From Lyngbya sp. HA4199-MV5 (GTDB lineage: Bacteria > Cyanobacteriota > Cyanobacteriia > Leptolyngbyales > Leptolyngbyaceae): a stretch of DNA of 64,000 nt. Below the pieces are notes generated by a model that saw only the letters and a list, made by a program, of their open reading frames with translations, had not been told where the DNA came from and ran no database searches. Location: assembly GCA_019359375.1 (NCBI GenBank), contig JAHHHL010000029.1:1-64000 (forward strand). Reading direction: 5' to 3'. Position 1 is the first letter of the stretch. Every line of letters starts with the position of its first letter. This document shows positions 26,329 through 34,834 of the stretch, one piece after another. A program made the position numbers and the translations under genes.

Positions 26329-26982
26329 ATGACAGCGGAAGTCATTCGTTTAACGCAACCGCAATTAGATCATGCAGTAGACATCAATAATGCAGTAGAA
26401 ACGTTGGCACTTGCATTCGACAACGATCCAATCTTTTGCTTTTTGTGGAATGGGAATAAGGCAGAAAGACTAAAGAGAATTTGCTGGTTCAGCAATCTAC
26501 TCTTGCGCTACAGCCTGCCTGACAATTACGTCTATACAACACCCCACTCTCAAGGAGTCGCCATTTGGCTTTCACCTGGGCATTACCCGCTCAACGAATG
26601 GCGGCTGTTACAGCTTGGCTTGTACACTCTACCCTTTCAACTGCGCTTAAACCGCTTCTGGCAAGCGTTACATCTGTTTGACCAGATTGAAAAATACCAC
26701 AAACAGGATATGCCCACTCCTCACTGGTACTTATTCATGCTGGGTGTGCATCCCTCTTGTCAGGGTGAGGGCATCGGTGGGTTGCTGCTTCAACCCGTTT
26801 TACAACAAGCCGATGCCGATCAGCTTTGCTGCTATTTAGAAACGTCAACAGAGCGAGCTGTTCGGTTCTATGAAAAACATGGATTCAAAGTGGTGCGATC
26901 GCACGAAAACTCAGCCACTGCACTGCCATTTTGGACAATGAGACGGTTGCCAAAACCCATGACCTATCGAATCAATTTGTAG
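26329..26982 (+). CDS. GNAT-family N-acetyltransferase
   Basis: 217 aa from MTAEVIRLTQPQ, with AAGGAG six bases upstream. The acetyl-CoA site is HWYLFMLGVHPSCQGEGIGGLLLQPVL (the QGxGxG loop), and ETSTERAVRFYEKHGFKVV is the C-terminal GNAT signature. An N-terminal extension of about 110 residues contains a Trp/Leu-rich stretch. The acceptor is unknown. Position within the devBCA locus suggests a role linked to the exported compound, but that is inference. Confidence 0.85.
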   Translation: MTAEVIRLTQPQLDHAVDINNAVETLALAFDNDPIFCFLWNGNKAERLKRICWFSNLLLRYSLPDNYVYTTPHSQGVAIWLSPGHYPLNEWRLLQLGLYTLPFQLRLNRFWQALHLFDQIEKYHKQDMPTPHWYLFMLGVHPSCQGEGIGGLLLQPVLQQADADQLCCYLETSTERAVRFYEKHGFKVVRSHENSATALPFWTMRRLPKPMTYRINL

Positions 26983-26995
26983 AAGAGGACTGATC

Positions 26996-27322
26996 ATGCT
27001 TCAACCAATCTATTTGACCCTATTCATCCTGGGTACAGTGCTGCAATATGCTCAATTTATCCCCTTTCTAGCTGAGCACGGTCTTGATATCAACCTGTTT
27101 TTTGAGCAGCTTTTTTCTAATTCAATCTCTAGCTTTTTTGGCGTTGATGTCATTGTTTCAGTATTGGTTGTCTTAGTTTTCATCGCGTGGGAAGGCACAC
27201 GACTCAAAATGCAACATTTGTGGGTCTACGCGATCGCTGCCTTACTGGGTGTAGCGGTTGGACTCCCACTCTTTTTGCTCATGCGTCAACGTCAATTAGA
27301 AGCAATGGTACCGCTTCACTGA
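26996..27322 (+). CDS. DUF2834 small membrane protein
   Basis: 108 aa with three membrane helices: IYLTLFILGTVLQYAQFIPFL, VDVIVSVLVVLVFIAWEG and LWVYAIAALLGVAVGLPLFLLMRQ. The pattern FGVDVIVSVLVVLVF plus the final LPLFLLMRQRQ fits DUF2834, a family of unknown function. AGAGGA precedes the ATG. It is 13 bases after the GNAT gene and 82 before devC. Confidence 0.75.
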   Translation: MLQPIYLTLFILGTVLQYAQFIPFLAEHGLDINLFFEQLFSNSISSFFGVDVIVSVLVVLVFIAWEGTRLKMQHLWVYAIAALLGVAVGLPLFLLMRQRQLEAMVPLH

Positions 27323-27404
27323 GGAAATTTCCGAGAAAGATATTATCTCTGTACGGGTATTCGTTTTTCTGGAAATGGTCTAAAAACAATGTTGGAATGG
27401 AATC

Positions 27405-28574
27405 ATGTTTCGCAACTTTTTTCGTAAAACTCCTCTGGCGTGGCTACAAGTCAAACGTGAAAAAACTCGACTTGCCGTTGCTTTGGCTGGCATTGCCTTT
27501 GCAGATGTGCTGATGTTTGTGCAGATGGGGCTTAAAGACGCGCTGTATGACTCGGCGGCAAGTCCCTATGCACCACTGCAAGCCGATTTGTTTATCATCA
27601 GCCCTGCGTTTGAAAACTTGCAAGTCGTGAAAAGCTTCTCTAGAGAGCGGTTGTATCAGGCGGCAGGGGTACCTGGAGTGGCATCGATTAACTCGCTGTA
27701 TATCGATCGGGGGCAGTGGCGCAATACCCAAACGCGGCTGAGCTACACCATTCTCACCTTTGGCATGAACCCCAATCAATCGGCGTTTTCCTTGCCAGAC
27801 GTAAATCAACAACTGCCTAAACTCAAATTGTTGAACCAGGTTTTGTATGACAAAGCAGGACGAGAGAATTTTTTTGGCAACGTACCAGCGCAACTTGAGC
27901 AAACTCCATCGCTGCCTGTACAGATTAATAATCGCTCCACTAAAGTTGTAGGAACCTTTACCCTTGGTGCCTCCTTCGCCGCCGATGGCAATTTAATCAC
28001 CAGCGACTCAACCTTTTTACGCCTCTTTCCTGAGCGTCGATCGCACGAAATTGATGTGGGGTTGCTGACGCTCAAACCAAATGCAACCATTGAGAAAATT
28101 CAAGCAGATTTGCGATCACGGCTGCCCAAGGATGTTTTAGTGCTGACGTTGGATGAACTGACAACGCGAGAGAAAAATTACTGGTCAAATGGCAGTCCGA
28201 TCGGCTTTATTTTTGGCTTCGGAACAATCATTGGTTTTGTCGTTGGTCTGGTGATTGTCTATCAAATTCTTTACTCTGATGTCTCTGATCATCTGCCCGA
28301 ATACGCCACCTTAAAGGCGATGGGCTATTCAGATAATTACCTGGTGGGGGTGCTGGTTCAAGAGGCATTGATCCTGGCTGTACTTGGATTTTTACCTGGA
28401 TTGGTACTTTCCACAGGGCTATATTTCGTCGCCCAATCAGCCACCTTACTACCTATTGGGATGACCTTGAGCCGTGCGGAGATGGTGCTGATGTTGACGA
28501 TCGTCATGTGTACCGCATCGGGCGGCGTTGCGCTACGCAAACTGCAATCGGCTGATCCGGCGGATGTGTTTTAA
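27405..28574 (+). CDS. devC: DevC-type ABC exporter permease
   Basis: 389 aa permease of the FtsX/MacB-like DevC family. The N-terminus reads RKTPLAWLQVKREKTRLAVALAGIAFADVLMFVQMGLKDALYDSA. Three more helices are in the last 130 residues (GFIFGFGTIIGFVVGLVIVYQIL, LVQEALILAVLGFLPGLVLSTGLYF, LTIVMCTASGGVAL) and a large periplasmic domain lies between. It functions with DevA and DevB in a tripartite exporter. An internal LSYTILTFGMNP motif is usual in DevC. Confidence 0.9.
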   Translation: MFRNFFRKTPLAWLQVKREKTRLAVALAGIAFADVLMFVQMGLKDALYDSAASPYAPLQADLFIISPAFENLQVVKSFSRERLYQAAGVPGVASINSLYIDRGQWRNTQTRLSYTILTFGMNPNQSAFSLPDVNQQLPKLKLLNQVLYDKAGRENFFGNVPAQLEQTPSLPVQINNRSTKVVGTFTLGASFAADGNLITSDSTFLRLFPERRSHEIDVGLLTLKPNATIEKIQADLRSRLPKDVLVLTLDELTTREKNYWSNGSPIGFIFGFGTIIGFVVGLVIVYQILYSDVSDHLPEYATLKAMGYSDNYLVGVLVQEALILAVLGFLPGLVLSTGLYFVAQSATLLPIGMTLSRAEMVLMLTIVMCTASGGVALRKLQSADPADVF

Positions 28575-28591
28575 GGTTGCATTTTGAACGC

Positions 28592-28744
28592 CAAGGATTG
28601 TGAATTAAATAACTTGGATAACCTCAGCCTTTTAGTGGTACGGGCGCGGCATGCGGCAGATGTCGCTGGGCGAAAGCAAGGACTGTCTACCGCCTGCCAC
28701 GCCCCTACGCAGAGAATGAAACCCTCATCAATCCACGATCTTAA
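28592..28744. mobile_element. TIR element family B, copy 2
   Basis: AAGGATTGTGAATTAAATAACTTGG at the left and AATCCACGATCTTAAG at the right, with an inner GGGCGCGGCATGCGGCAGA / TCTACCGCCTGCCACGCCC palindrome. It separates devC from devA, 18 bases after the devC stop. Confidence 0.7.
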
Positions 28745-28792
28745 GTTTGAATGTAACGTTTCACTCACAATCAATTTCAATGAGATAATGTG

Positions 28793-29548
28793 ATGACTCC
28801 AACCCCTACAGCTACAGCTCAAAACTTAGCGCTTAGTACTCAAAACGCTCCCGATACGCCCGTCATTTCTGCCCAACACCTGAACCACTATTTCGGTGAA
28901 GGCGATTTGCGACAACAGGCGCTCTATGACATCAATCTGGACATTCATGCAGGCGAAATTATCATCATGACAGGACCGTCTGGTTCTGGTAAAACGACAT
29001 TGCTAACGCTGATGGGTGGCTTGCGATCGGCTCAAGACGGTAGCCTCAAAATTTTGGGACAGGAACTCAACGGCGCAACCAAACGGCAGCTCACGGCATT
29101 GCGCCGCAACATTGGCTATATTTTTCAGGCGCATAACTTAATGACGTTTCTCACAGCAAAACAAAATGTGCGGATGGCGTTGGAACTGCACAACAAATAC
29201 CTCGATCAAGACATGGATGCAATGTCAGCCACGCTTTTAGAAACCGTTGGCTTAGGGCAGCGAATGGACTATTACCCGGATAGTTTATCGGGTGGGCAAA
29301 AACAGCGCGTCGCGATCGCCCGTGCCCTCATCAGCCGTCCTAAAATTGTGTTGGCAGATGAACCAACCGCCGCGCTCGATAAAAAATCGGGTCGAGATGT
29401 GGTGGAATTGATGCAAAAACTGGCAAAAGAACAGCATTGTACGATTTTGCTTGTCACGCACGATAACCGCATTCTGGACATTGCCGATCGCATTGTCTAC
29501 ATGGAAAATGGTCGTCTGGCAACCCCTTCTCAGGCTACAGAAGCGTAA
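28793..29548 (+). CDS. devA: DevA-type ABC exporter ATPase
   Basis: 251 aa single ATPase. Walker A GPSGSGKTTLL, Q-loop FQAHNLMTFLTA, signature LSGGQKQRVAIARAL, Walker B IVLADEPTAALDKKSG, H-loop VTHDNRI. VISAQHLNHYFGEGDLRQQALYDINL at the front is typical of DevA. It energises the DevB/DevC exporter upstream. ATG chosen; a GTG immediately before is the ORF-track start. A mobile element splits it from devC, so it may depend on read-through. Confidence 0.9.
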   Translation: MTPTPTATAQNLALSTQNAPDTPVISAQHLNHYFGEGDLRQQALYDINLDIHAGEIIIMTGPSGSGKTTLLTLMGGLRSAQDGSLKILGQELNGATKRQLTALRRNIGYIFQAHNLMTFLTAKQNVRMALELHNKYLDQDMDAMSATLLETVGLGQRMDYYPDSLSGGQKQRVAIARALISRPKIVLADEPTAALDKKSGRDVVELMQKLAKEQHCTILLVTHDNRILDIADRIVYMENGRLATPSQATEA

Positions 29549-29585
29549 CAAAAATAAGCAGCGATTAAGCCACCATGATTCCCAA

Positions 29586-29618
29586 AGACCTCCGAGGTTT
29601 TCAAAACCTCGGAGGTCT
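29586..29618. repeat. Perfect 33-base palindrome (AACCTCGGAGGTT family)
   Basis: AGACCTCCGAGGTTTT C AAAACCTCGGAGGTCT, a perfect 16-bp inverted repeat 38 bases after devA. It could terminate transcription in either direction. The same core recurs twice at 55503-55568. Confidence 0.8.
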
Positions 29619-29820
29619 AAACTCGATCTTTAGTTGGAGTTTACAATGGTTAGAAAGATCAGTTTACCGAAGCTTTAATTTTCTGATAGGACAAATGTAC
29701 TTTAATAGAGTAGCTCTAAAATAGAGTAGATCCAACGCTTGCTCAATCTCACCGGGCAAGGGGCATACTAGACCTGGTTTGGCATTTACCCCTTACATTC
29801 CACCTTCTGCTCTGTTGTGT

Positions 29821-31431
29821 ATGCATGTCCACCCATCCGCGCTACCGACCAGTCACCAGAGTATTGTCGAGCAGCTTGATCTCATGCTGCGGGCACGGTA
29901 TCCGCTGATTTACATTGTGGGTGCGGAAGAAGAACCGATCGAGGCAGTTTTAACGCAAGCGGCGGCTCGCTCAACCCCTCAGCGAGAAGTGTACCTGTGG
30001 GACATTGCGCGAGGTTGGGCTGATAATGGCTCCGATAAGGGATCTGCGATCGCGGCTCTGGGTCGCATTGCGAAAGCAGCCAGTGAAAAACCAACCATCT
30101 ATGTGCTCAAAGATTTGCATCCCGTTCTCAAAGCACCGCTACAGCCCGGTCATGTGCCCATTATCCGCGAACTCAAAACCTTAGCCCGCGAACTCAAACG
30201 GAGTCGTAAAACCTTAATTCTAACGAGCTATGCCCTCGCGGTACCGCCCGAAATCATTGAAGAGATGACGGTCATTGATTTTCCCCTACCGGATGCAGAC
30301 GAAATCAACACCCTGCTGTCTCTCCTGGTGGTGCCAGAAAACCTGAAGCTGTCGCAGTTCTCCAGGGAGCAACTGGTGAAGGCGTGCCAGGGCTTGAGCC
30401 GTGCGCGGATTCAGCGGGTGCTGGCAAACGCGATCGCCGCCAAACAGCAGGTGACAGAACAGGACATCGACAGTGTTTTAGAAGCCAAACGGCAGGCAAT
30501 CCGGCAAACGGGGATTTTGGAGTTTGTCACCACTCACGCCTCGCTGAAGAGCGTTGGTGGGCTCGATCAGCTCAAGCAGTGGGTGCAGATGCGGCAGGAT
30601 AGCTTTACCGAAGAAGCACGTCGCTATGGCATTCCCAACCCTAAAGGCGTATTGCTGGCGGGCATTCAGGGCACGGGCAAATCACTCTCTGCGAAAACGA
30701 TCGCCCACGAATGGCGGCTCCCTTTACTGCGGCTGGATGCGGGACGATTGTTTGGCGGACTGGTGGGTGAAAGCGAAAGTCGGGTGCGTCAGATGATTCA
30801 AATTGTGGAGGCGATCGCGCCCTGCGTGTTGTGGATGGATGAAATTGATAAGGCGTTTGGCAACATTAACGCTGGCTTTGATGGGGATTCGGGCACCAGT
30901 CGGCGGGTATTTGGCAATCTGATTACCTGGATGCAAGAAAAAACCAGCCCAGTCTTTATCGTTGCCACGGCCAACAATGTGCAGATTTTGCCCGCAGAGC
31001 TACTTCGTAAAGGACGGTTTGATGAAATCTTTTTCTTGAACTTACCCACGGAGCCAGAACGACGAGAAATCTTTCGAGTGCATTTACAGCGCCTACGCCC
31101 CAGCCGTTTACGGGAATTTGACCTCGATCTATTAGCCCGTCAGTCCAAGAACTTTAGCGGCGCGGAGATCGAGCAAACCATTATTGATGGGATGCAGCGA
31201 GCCTTTAGTCACGGGTCTCCTGGCAATCGGCAGGACTTTAGCAGCGAGGATATTGTGCAGGCGATCGAGGAAACCGTGCCACTCGCCGCGATCGCCCGTG
31301 ACCAGATCGACGCGCTCAAGCAGTGGGCTGCCAGTGCAGGTGCCCGTCCAGCATCTCAAGATATGCAGCTTATGGAGGAGTTACGTCAGTTGACCAATCA
31401 TCGTGCGATTGAACCCCTGGAGGGAGATTAA
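29821..31431 (+). CDS. ycf46: Ycf46-like AAA+ ATPase
   Basis: 536 aa from ATG at MHVHPSALPTSH; the ORF-track start is a TTG. The N-terminal non-catalytic domain contains LMLRARYPLIYIVGAEEEPIEAVL. The AAA+ module carries Walker A GIQGTGKSLSAKTIA, pore-proximal GRLFGGLVGESESRVRQMIQ, Walker B CVLWMDEIDKAFG and sensor/Arg finger VATANNVQILPAELLRKGRFDEIFFL. Homologues (Synechocystis slr0374, chloroplast ycf46) are linked to inorganic carbon and photosynthesis regulation; their exact role is not settled. The next gene, a ycf35 homologue, starts at the base after the stop. Confidence 0.87.
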   Translation: MHVHPSALPTSHQSIVEQLDLMLRARYPLIYIVGAEEEPIEAVLTQAAARSTPQREVYLWDIARGWADNGSDKGSAIAALGRIAKAASEKPTIYVLKDLHPVLKAPLQPGHVPIIRELKTLARELKRSRKTLILTSYALAVPPEIIEEMTVIDFPLPDADEINTLLSLLVVPENLKLSQFSREQLVKACQGLSRARIQRVLANAIAAKQQVTEQDIDSVLEAKRQAIRQTGILEFVTTHASLKSVGGLDQLKQWVQMRQDSFTEEARRYGIPNPKGVLLAGIQGTGKSLSAKTIAHEWRLPLLRLDAGRLFGGLVGESESRVRQMIQIVEAIAPCVLWMDEIDKAFGNINAGFDGDSGTSRRVFGNLITWMQEKTSPVFIVATANNVQILPAELLRKGRFDEIFFLNLPTEPERREIFRVHLQRLRPSRLREFDLDLLARQSKNFSGAEIEQTIIDGMQRAFSHGSPGNRQDFSSEDIVQAIEETVPLAAIARDQIDALKQWAASAGARPASQDMQLMEELRQLTNHRAIEPLEGD

Positions 31432-31839
31432 ATGTCTCATTTCACTCAAATCAAGACCGAAATTAAAGATCCGGATGCGCTCGTGAAGGCGTTGACTGAA
31501 ATGGGCTTTAGAACCATCGAAGTTCATGAGACGGCACAACCCTTGTACGGCTATCAGGGAGACAGGCGATCGGATACGGCTGAGGTCATTATTCGTCGTC
31601 AATCGATCGGCAAAATGAGTAACGATCTTGGCTTTAAGCGTCAGGAAAACGGTAGCTTTACTGCCATTATTTCGGAGTACGATCGTCACAAGTATTCGCA
31701 AAAATGGCTCAACCAGATGACGCAGCGCTATGCCTACCACGCTTTAATGACTCAGGTTCCACTACAGGGATTTGCGGTGGAGGAAGATGACGTTTTAGAA
31801 GACGGCACCATTCGCGTTGTGCTGGCAAAATGGGTTTAG
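31432..31839 (+). CDS. ycf35: DUF1257 (Ycf35) protein, first copy
   Basis: 135 aa of the DUF1257 family, found in cyanobacteria and red-algal plastids (Ycf35). Landmarks are MSHFTQIKTEIKDPDALVKALTEMGF, DLGFKRQENGSFTAIIS and the C-terminal GTIRVVLAKWV. GGAGGGAG upstream and zero-base spacing from ycf46 indicate coupled translation. Soluble; function unknown. Confidence 0.87.
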   Translation: MSHFTQIKTEIKDPDALVKALTEMGFRTIEVHETAQPLYGYQGDRRSDTAEVIIRRQSIGKMSNDLGFKRQENGSFTAIISEYDRHKYSQKWLNQMTQRYAYHALMTQVPLQGFAVEEDDVLEDGTIRVVLAKWV

Positions 31840-31890
31840 TGTTCAGATTGATGTCAACGGTAGTTTTCTCATTGAAACAGGAGCGTATGT

Positions 31891-32286
31891 ATGTCTCACT
31901 TTAGCCGCATTAAAGTTCAGATCAAAAACGGCGAAACGTTACATCAGGTGCTGCAAGAATTGGGCTACAAGGTCGATTGCAATACTGAGGTTCGCGGGTA
32001 TCAGGGCAACAAAACTCAAGCAGAATACGTCATCCGTCGATCGAATGGCTATGACCTGGGCTTTCGTCGCAGTCATAGCGATAAGCCTGATGGCGATGAC
32101 ACGTATGAACTGGTCGCTGACTTCTGGGGAGCGAAAATCAATCAACAGGATTTTCTCAATCCCATCGTGCAAAACTACGCCCACAAAACGCTGCTGGCAT
32201 CGGTACAAACGCAAGGGTTTGATGTCGAGTCTCAGGAAACGTTACAAGATGGCACCGTGCGCGTCGTGGTTGGACGGTGGGTGTGA
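31891..32286 (+). CDS. DUF1257 (Ycf35) protein, second copy
   Basis: 131 aa paralogue of the preceding gene: MSHFSRIKVQIKNGETLHQVLQELGY, YDLGFRRS and GTVRVVVGRWV. It lacks the insertion after residue 30 seen in copy 1. AGGAG eight bases before the ATG. Its 3' end overlaps the convergent minus-strand TIM-barrel gene by 45 bases, so each mRNA 3' end is antisense to the other. Confidence 0.85.
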   Translation: MSHFSRIKVQIKNGETLHQVLQELGYKVDCNTEVRGYQGNKTQAEYVIRRSNGYDLGFRRSHSDKPDGDDTYELVADFWGAKINQQDFLNPIVQNYAHKTLLASVQTQGFDVESQETLQDGTVRVVVGRWV

Positions 32287-32994
32287 TTGAACAGGTTTTC
32301 TGGCTCGTTTATCCAGTCGTTCGTAAACTGCCTGAGTAGTGGGTAGGCTTTCGTAGGTGACAAAATATTGGGTTGACCATTGAGAGATGCGATCGCCAAA
32401 CCAGACCGATGCTGGAATCAAATCGTGGGCATCTGCCTGACCGTTATTGTGGCTCAGGTGAATTGCTCCCACTGGATGATTTTTGAGCAGGGATAAACAG
32501 GTTTCCTGGGTTTGTACCGGATCGCCACGATGCCAGATTAATACATGCGACACATCCACCAGCAGGGGATGATCCACAACCGTCTCAAGACTGGAACACC
32601 AGTATTCGGGTGAAGGCATGACTTCCAGAAAGACAGGCACCTGAAAGGTTTTCGCCATTTGCGCCAATGCAGTTTCAAGCTGCGATCGCTCACAGTCGCG
32701 CTGCAACGGCGGATGAAGTGAGACCGCTCGGACATCATGAGTTGCAATGAACGCTGCGTAAGCCTGCCAGGTTTTTGGCACTAACGGATTTAACCGCATC
32801 CGCATTCGCTCCTGATACAAACAAGCATCATGCAAAATTAGCGGCGTATCACCATAATCAACTTCTACCCCACAGGGACTCCCGATCGCCAGTTCCAAAT
32901 ACTGCAATTGCATCGGCTCTCGCAACGTGTGGAAGATGTCCAGACATTGATCGATTGAGCGCATCCCGATCGCCGTAATACTCAGTCCTAACAT
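32242..32994 (-). CDS. MNIO-like / xylose-isomerase-like TIM-barrel protein
   Basis: 250 aa with a metal-site pattern spread over a TIM barrel: LILHDACLY, VSLHPPLQRD, FLEVMPSPEYW, LLVDVSHVLIW, AIHLSHNNGQADAHDLIP and TYESLP. The order of His, Glu, Asp, His-x(n)-D-x-H and Glu resembles DUF692/MNIO (multinuclear non-haem iron oxygenase-like) enzymes that modify ribosomal peptides, and also sugar-isomerase-type barrels. GAGGAA five bases before the ATG. It is the last minus-strand gene of the STM4011-4015-like cluster, separated from the HEAT genes by a palindromic repeat, so membership in that system is plausible but not shown. Confidence 0.5.
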   Translation of the reverse strand: MLGLSITAIGMRSIDQCLDIFHTLREPMQLQYLELAIGSPCGVEVDYGDTPLILHDACLYQERMRMRLNPLVPKTWQAYAAFIATHDVRAVSLHPPLQRDCERSQLETALAQMAKTFQVPVFLEVMPSPEYWCSSLETVVDHPLLVDVSHVLIWHRGDPVQTQETCLSLLKNHPVGAIHLSHNNGQADAHDLIPASVWFGDRISQWSTQYFVTYESLPTTQAVYERLDKRARKPVQSHPPSNHDAHGAIL

Positions 32995-33041
32995 TCAAAT
33001 TCCTCTAAATCAACAGGCTCCAAAAGACACTGACTTAAAGC

Positions 33042-33124
33042 GTAGGTTGGGTTGAGGCACGAAACCCAACACATGCCGGAATTCTCTGGCTTGTTGGGTT
33101 TCGCTAACGCTCTACCCAACCTAC
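33042..33124. repeat. TAGGTTGGGT palindromic repeat
   Basis: GTAGGTTGGGTTGAGGCACGAAACCCAAC faces GTTGGGTTTCGCTAACGCTCTACCCAACCTAC, a fold-back repeat often seen in cyanobacterial genomes. A decayed relative lies inside 26144-26281. Confidence 0.75.
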
Positions 33125-33145
33125 AAAAGTCTTTAGATAGTACCG

Positions 33146-33964
33146 TCAAAGTTTTAGATATTGAGGTTCATTCACAGCTTCCTCTCGCACAAAGGCAAAT
33201 TTTCCAACTGCATCTCTCCAAAGCTTTGCGAATAGCTCCCTATTTTCAGAGGTCTTAAGCCAATTGCTGAGAGTGTAGGTAGAAATGAATGGTTTTTCGC
33301 AATTCACTTGATTAACTGCACACCACTCCTGCAAATTACGGTGAAATGTTAAAGGAATATCAAAACTACCTGTGTACTCCTGCTCATCCCATTCCCAAGC
33401 TAGCTTTTGGTGTAGTAAATCAGCTTCCCTTTCTGCTACTGCTCTAGAAAGATGACGGGATTTTTTCTGAGGTACGTGGCTTTGATAGTCATCCAAATGA
33501 TCCTCATAAAAGCTTTCATAACTTTCGTAGCCCATTTCTCGCCATTCAACATTTTCAATAAAATCCTCAAAGCTCTCACATTCTTCAAATACATTCGTTT
33601 CTAAATTGAAAAATTCATCATCAAATGAGATAGCAGATTGATAAACACTGTAAACACGATCGCCCGGATTTAACAAAATACCGCTTGCGATCGCCGTTTT
33701 TGCCTTTTCCAAATCTACTGATTGCAGCAGTTGATAAGCCGTTGCCCGAACGGTTAGAGCGGAATCATTATTCAACGTAGCAATCAGTAAATCAATGCCT
33801 GCTTCTCCATAGCTCAGTGCCGTGCTGAGGAGGTGCGATCGCTCTTCAGAGGGTGCGATCGCCAGCCGTTGCTGAAGCCCTTCAATACCACCCAATGTGG
33901 CGCTATTAACAGGTGGTGGGGTTTGTCCACCTAAAATTCCATCGGTTGCTTGAGGCTTATCCAT
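33146..33964 (-). CDS. LGG-tagged HEAT-like protein 1
   Basis: 272 aa. The N-terminal 32 residues form the tag shared by seven proteins in this cluster: TDGILGGQTPPP...ATLGGIEGLQQRL. Two HEAT-like helical repeats follow (about residues 35-95, with GEAGIDLLIATLNNDSALTVRATAYQLLQ). Then comes a family-specific GDRVYSVYQSAISFDDEFF, a variable acidic middle, and an ending GKFAFVREEAVNEPQYLKL common to all four HEAT members. No signal peptide. Function unknown. I infer it is a substrate of the neighbouring modification enzymes. No strong ribosome site is visible. Confidence 0.75.
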   Translation of the reverse strand: MDKPQATDGILGGQTPPPVNSATLGGIEGLQQRLAIAPSEERSHLLSTALSYGEAGIDLLIATLNNDSALTVRATAYQLLQSVDLEKAKTAIASGILLNPGDRVYSVYQSAISFDDEFFNLETNVFEECESFEDFIENVEWREMGYESYESFYEDHLDDYQSHVPQKKSRHLSRAVAEREADLLHQKLAWEWDEQEYTGSFDIPLTFHRNLQEWCAVNQVNCEKPFISTYTLSNWLKTSENRELFAKLWRDAVGKFAFVREEAVNEPQYLKL

Positions 33965-33985
33965 AGATTTGGTGGGTTAGAGCGA

Positions 33986-34822
33986 TCAGGTAACTTTGAA
34001 ATAACCGTTGCGTTTAACGATCTGTTCATGGACGACTGCCAATGTGCCTGCGGTATCCTTCCAAAGCTGACTGAGTAGTTCAATCTGCTGCTGTGCTTTG
34101 AGTTCCTCCACCAGTTGCACTCCCATGTCCCACCAGTCTGTTTCCGGTTGCTGTGAAGGCAAGCCGTTGTTAGCACGCCAGACATTTACATCAAATTGAT
34201 TGGTGTGAATCCAATCAAATTCAAACAGGTTAGGGGTATCGCGATCGAGAAGATGTTTTTGATGGCGTTGCTCTGCTATTTCCTCTGCTGTTTCTCTCTG
34301 CAAGTGTCGTGAAACAAGCTGAGGAATTTCCCATTCCTCCATTTCTGCCTCAAACTCCTCTGAATCTAACGACTCCCAATCGATTTCTTTAACTGAGGGA
34401 TGTTCAACAACGTCTGTGTAATCCCCTGCTGAATGGATGTTTTCAGGGATGGCATCACAGCGATAGTACGTTTCATCATCATAGCCAACAGGAATTTCAT
34501 AGACGCAATAAAGGATATCACCAGGCTTTAAGGGAATGCCCGCCGCGATCGCGCTTTTTGCTTTCTCGGAATCTACGTTCTGTACAGCTTGATATGCCTT
34601 TAGGCGAACGGCGATCGCATCATCATCCAGAACTGCTATCAGTAAATCAAGCCCTGGTTCTCCCAGTTCTAAAAGACTTGGCATGACGGCAAGCTTCTGT
34701 TCAACGTCAAGATGTAGAAATCGCTGCTGCAAACCTTCCTGACCACCCAGAACCGCTCCTGTGACAGGCGGGGCAATCTGTCCACCCAGAATGACATCGG
34801 TAGATTGGGGTTGTTGTGTCAT
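33986..34822 (-). CDS. LGG-tagged HEAT-like protein 2
   Basis: 278 aa with the same architecture as 33146-33964: tag STDVILGGQIAPP...AVLGGQEGLQQRF, HEAT-like repeats containing GEPGLDLLIAVLDDDAIAVRLKAYQAVQ, GDILYCVYEIPVGYDDETYY, a diverged middle and the conserved end GTLAVVHEQIVKRNGYFKV. It is 21 bases upstream of copy 1. The middle regions share little sequence, so the duplicates are old or under diversifying pressure while the tag is held constant. Confidence 0.75.
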   Translation of the reverse strand: MTQQPQSTDVILGGQIAPPVTGAVLGGQEGLQQRFLHLDVEQKLAVMPSLLELGEPGLDLLIAVLDDDAIAVRLKAYQAVQNVDSEKAKSAIAAGIPLKPGDILYCVYEIPVGYDDETYYRCDAIPENIHSAGDYTDVVEHPSVKEIDWESLDSEEFEAEMEEWEIPQLVSRHLQRETAEEIAEQRHQKHLLDRDTPNLFEFDWIHTNQFDVNVWRANNGLPSQQPETDWWDMGVQLVEELKAQQQIELLSQLWKDTAGTLAVVHEQIVKRNGYFKVT

Positions 34823-34834
34823 GTGATCACCAAC

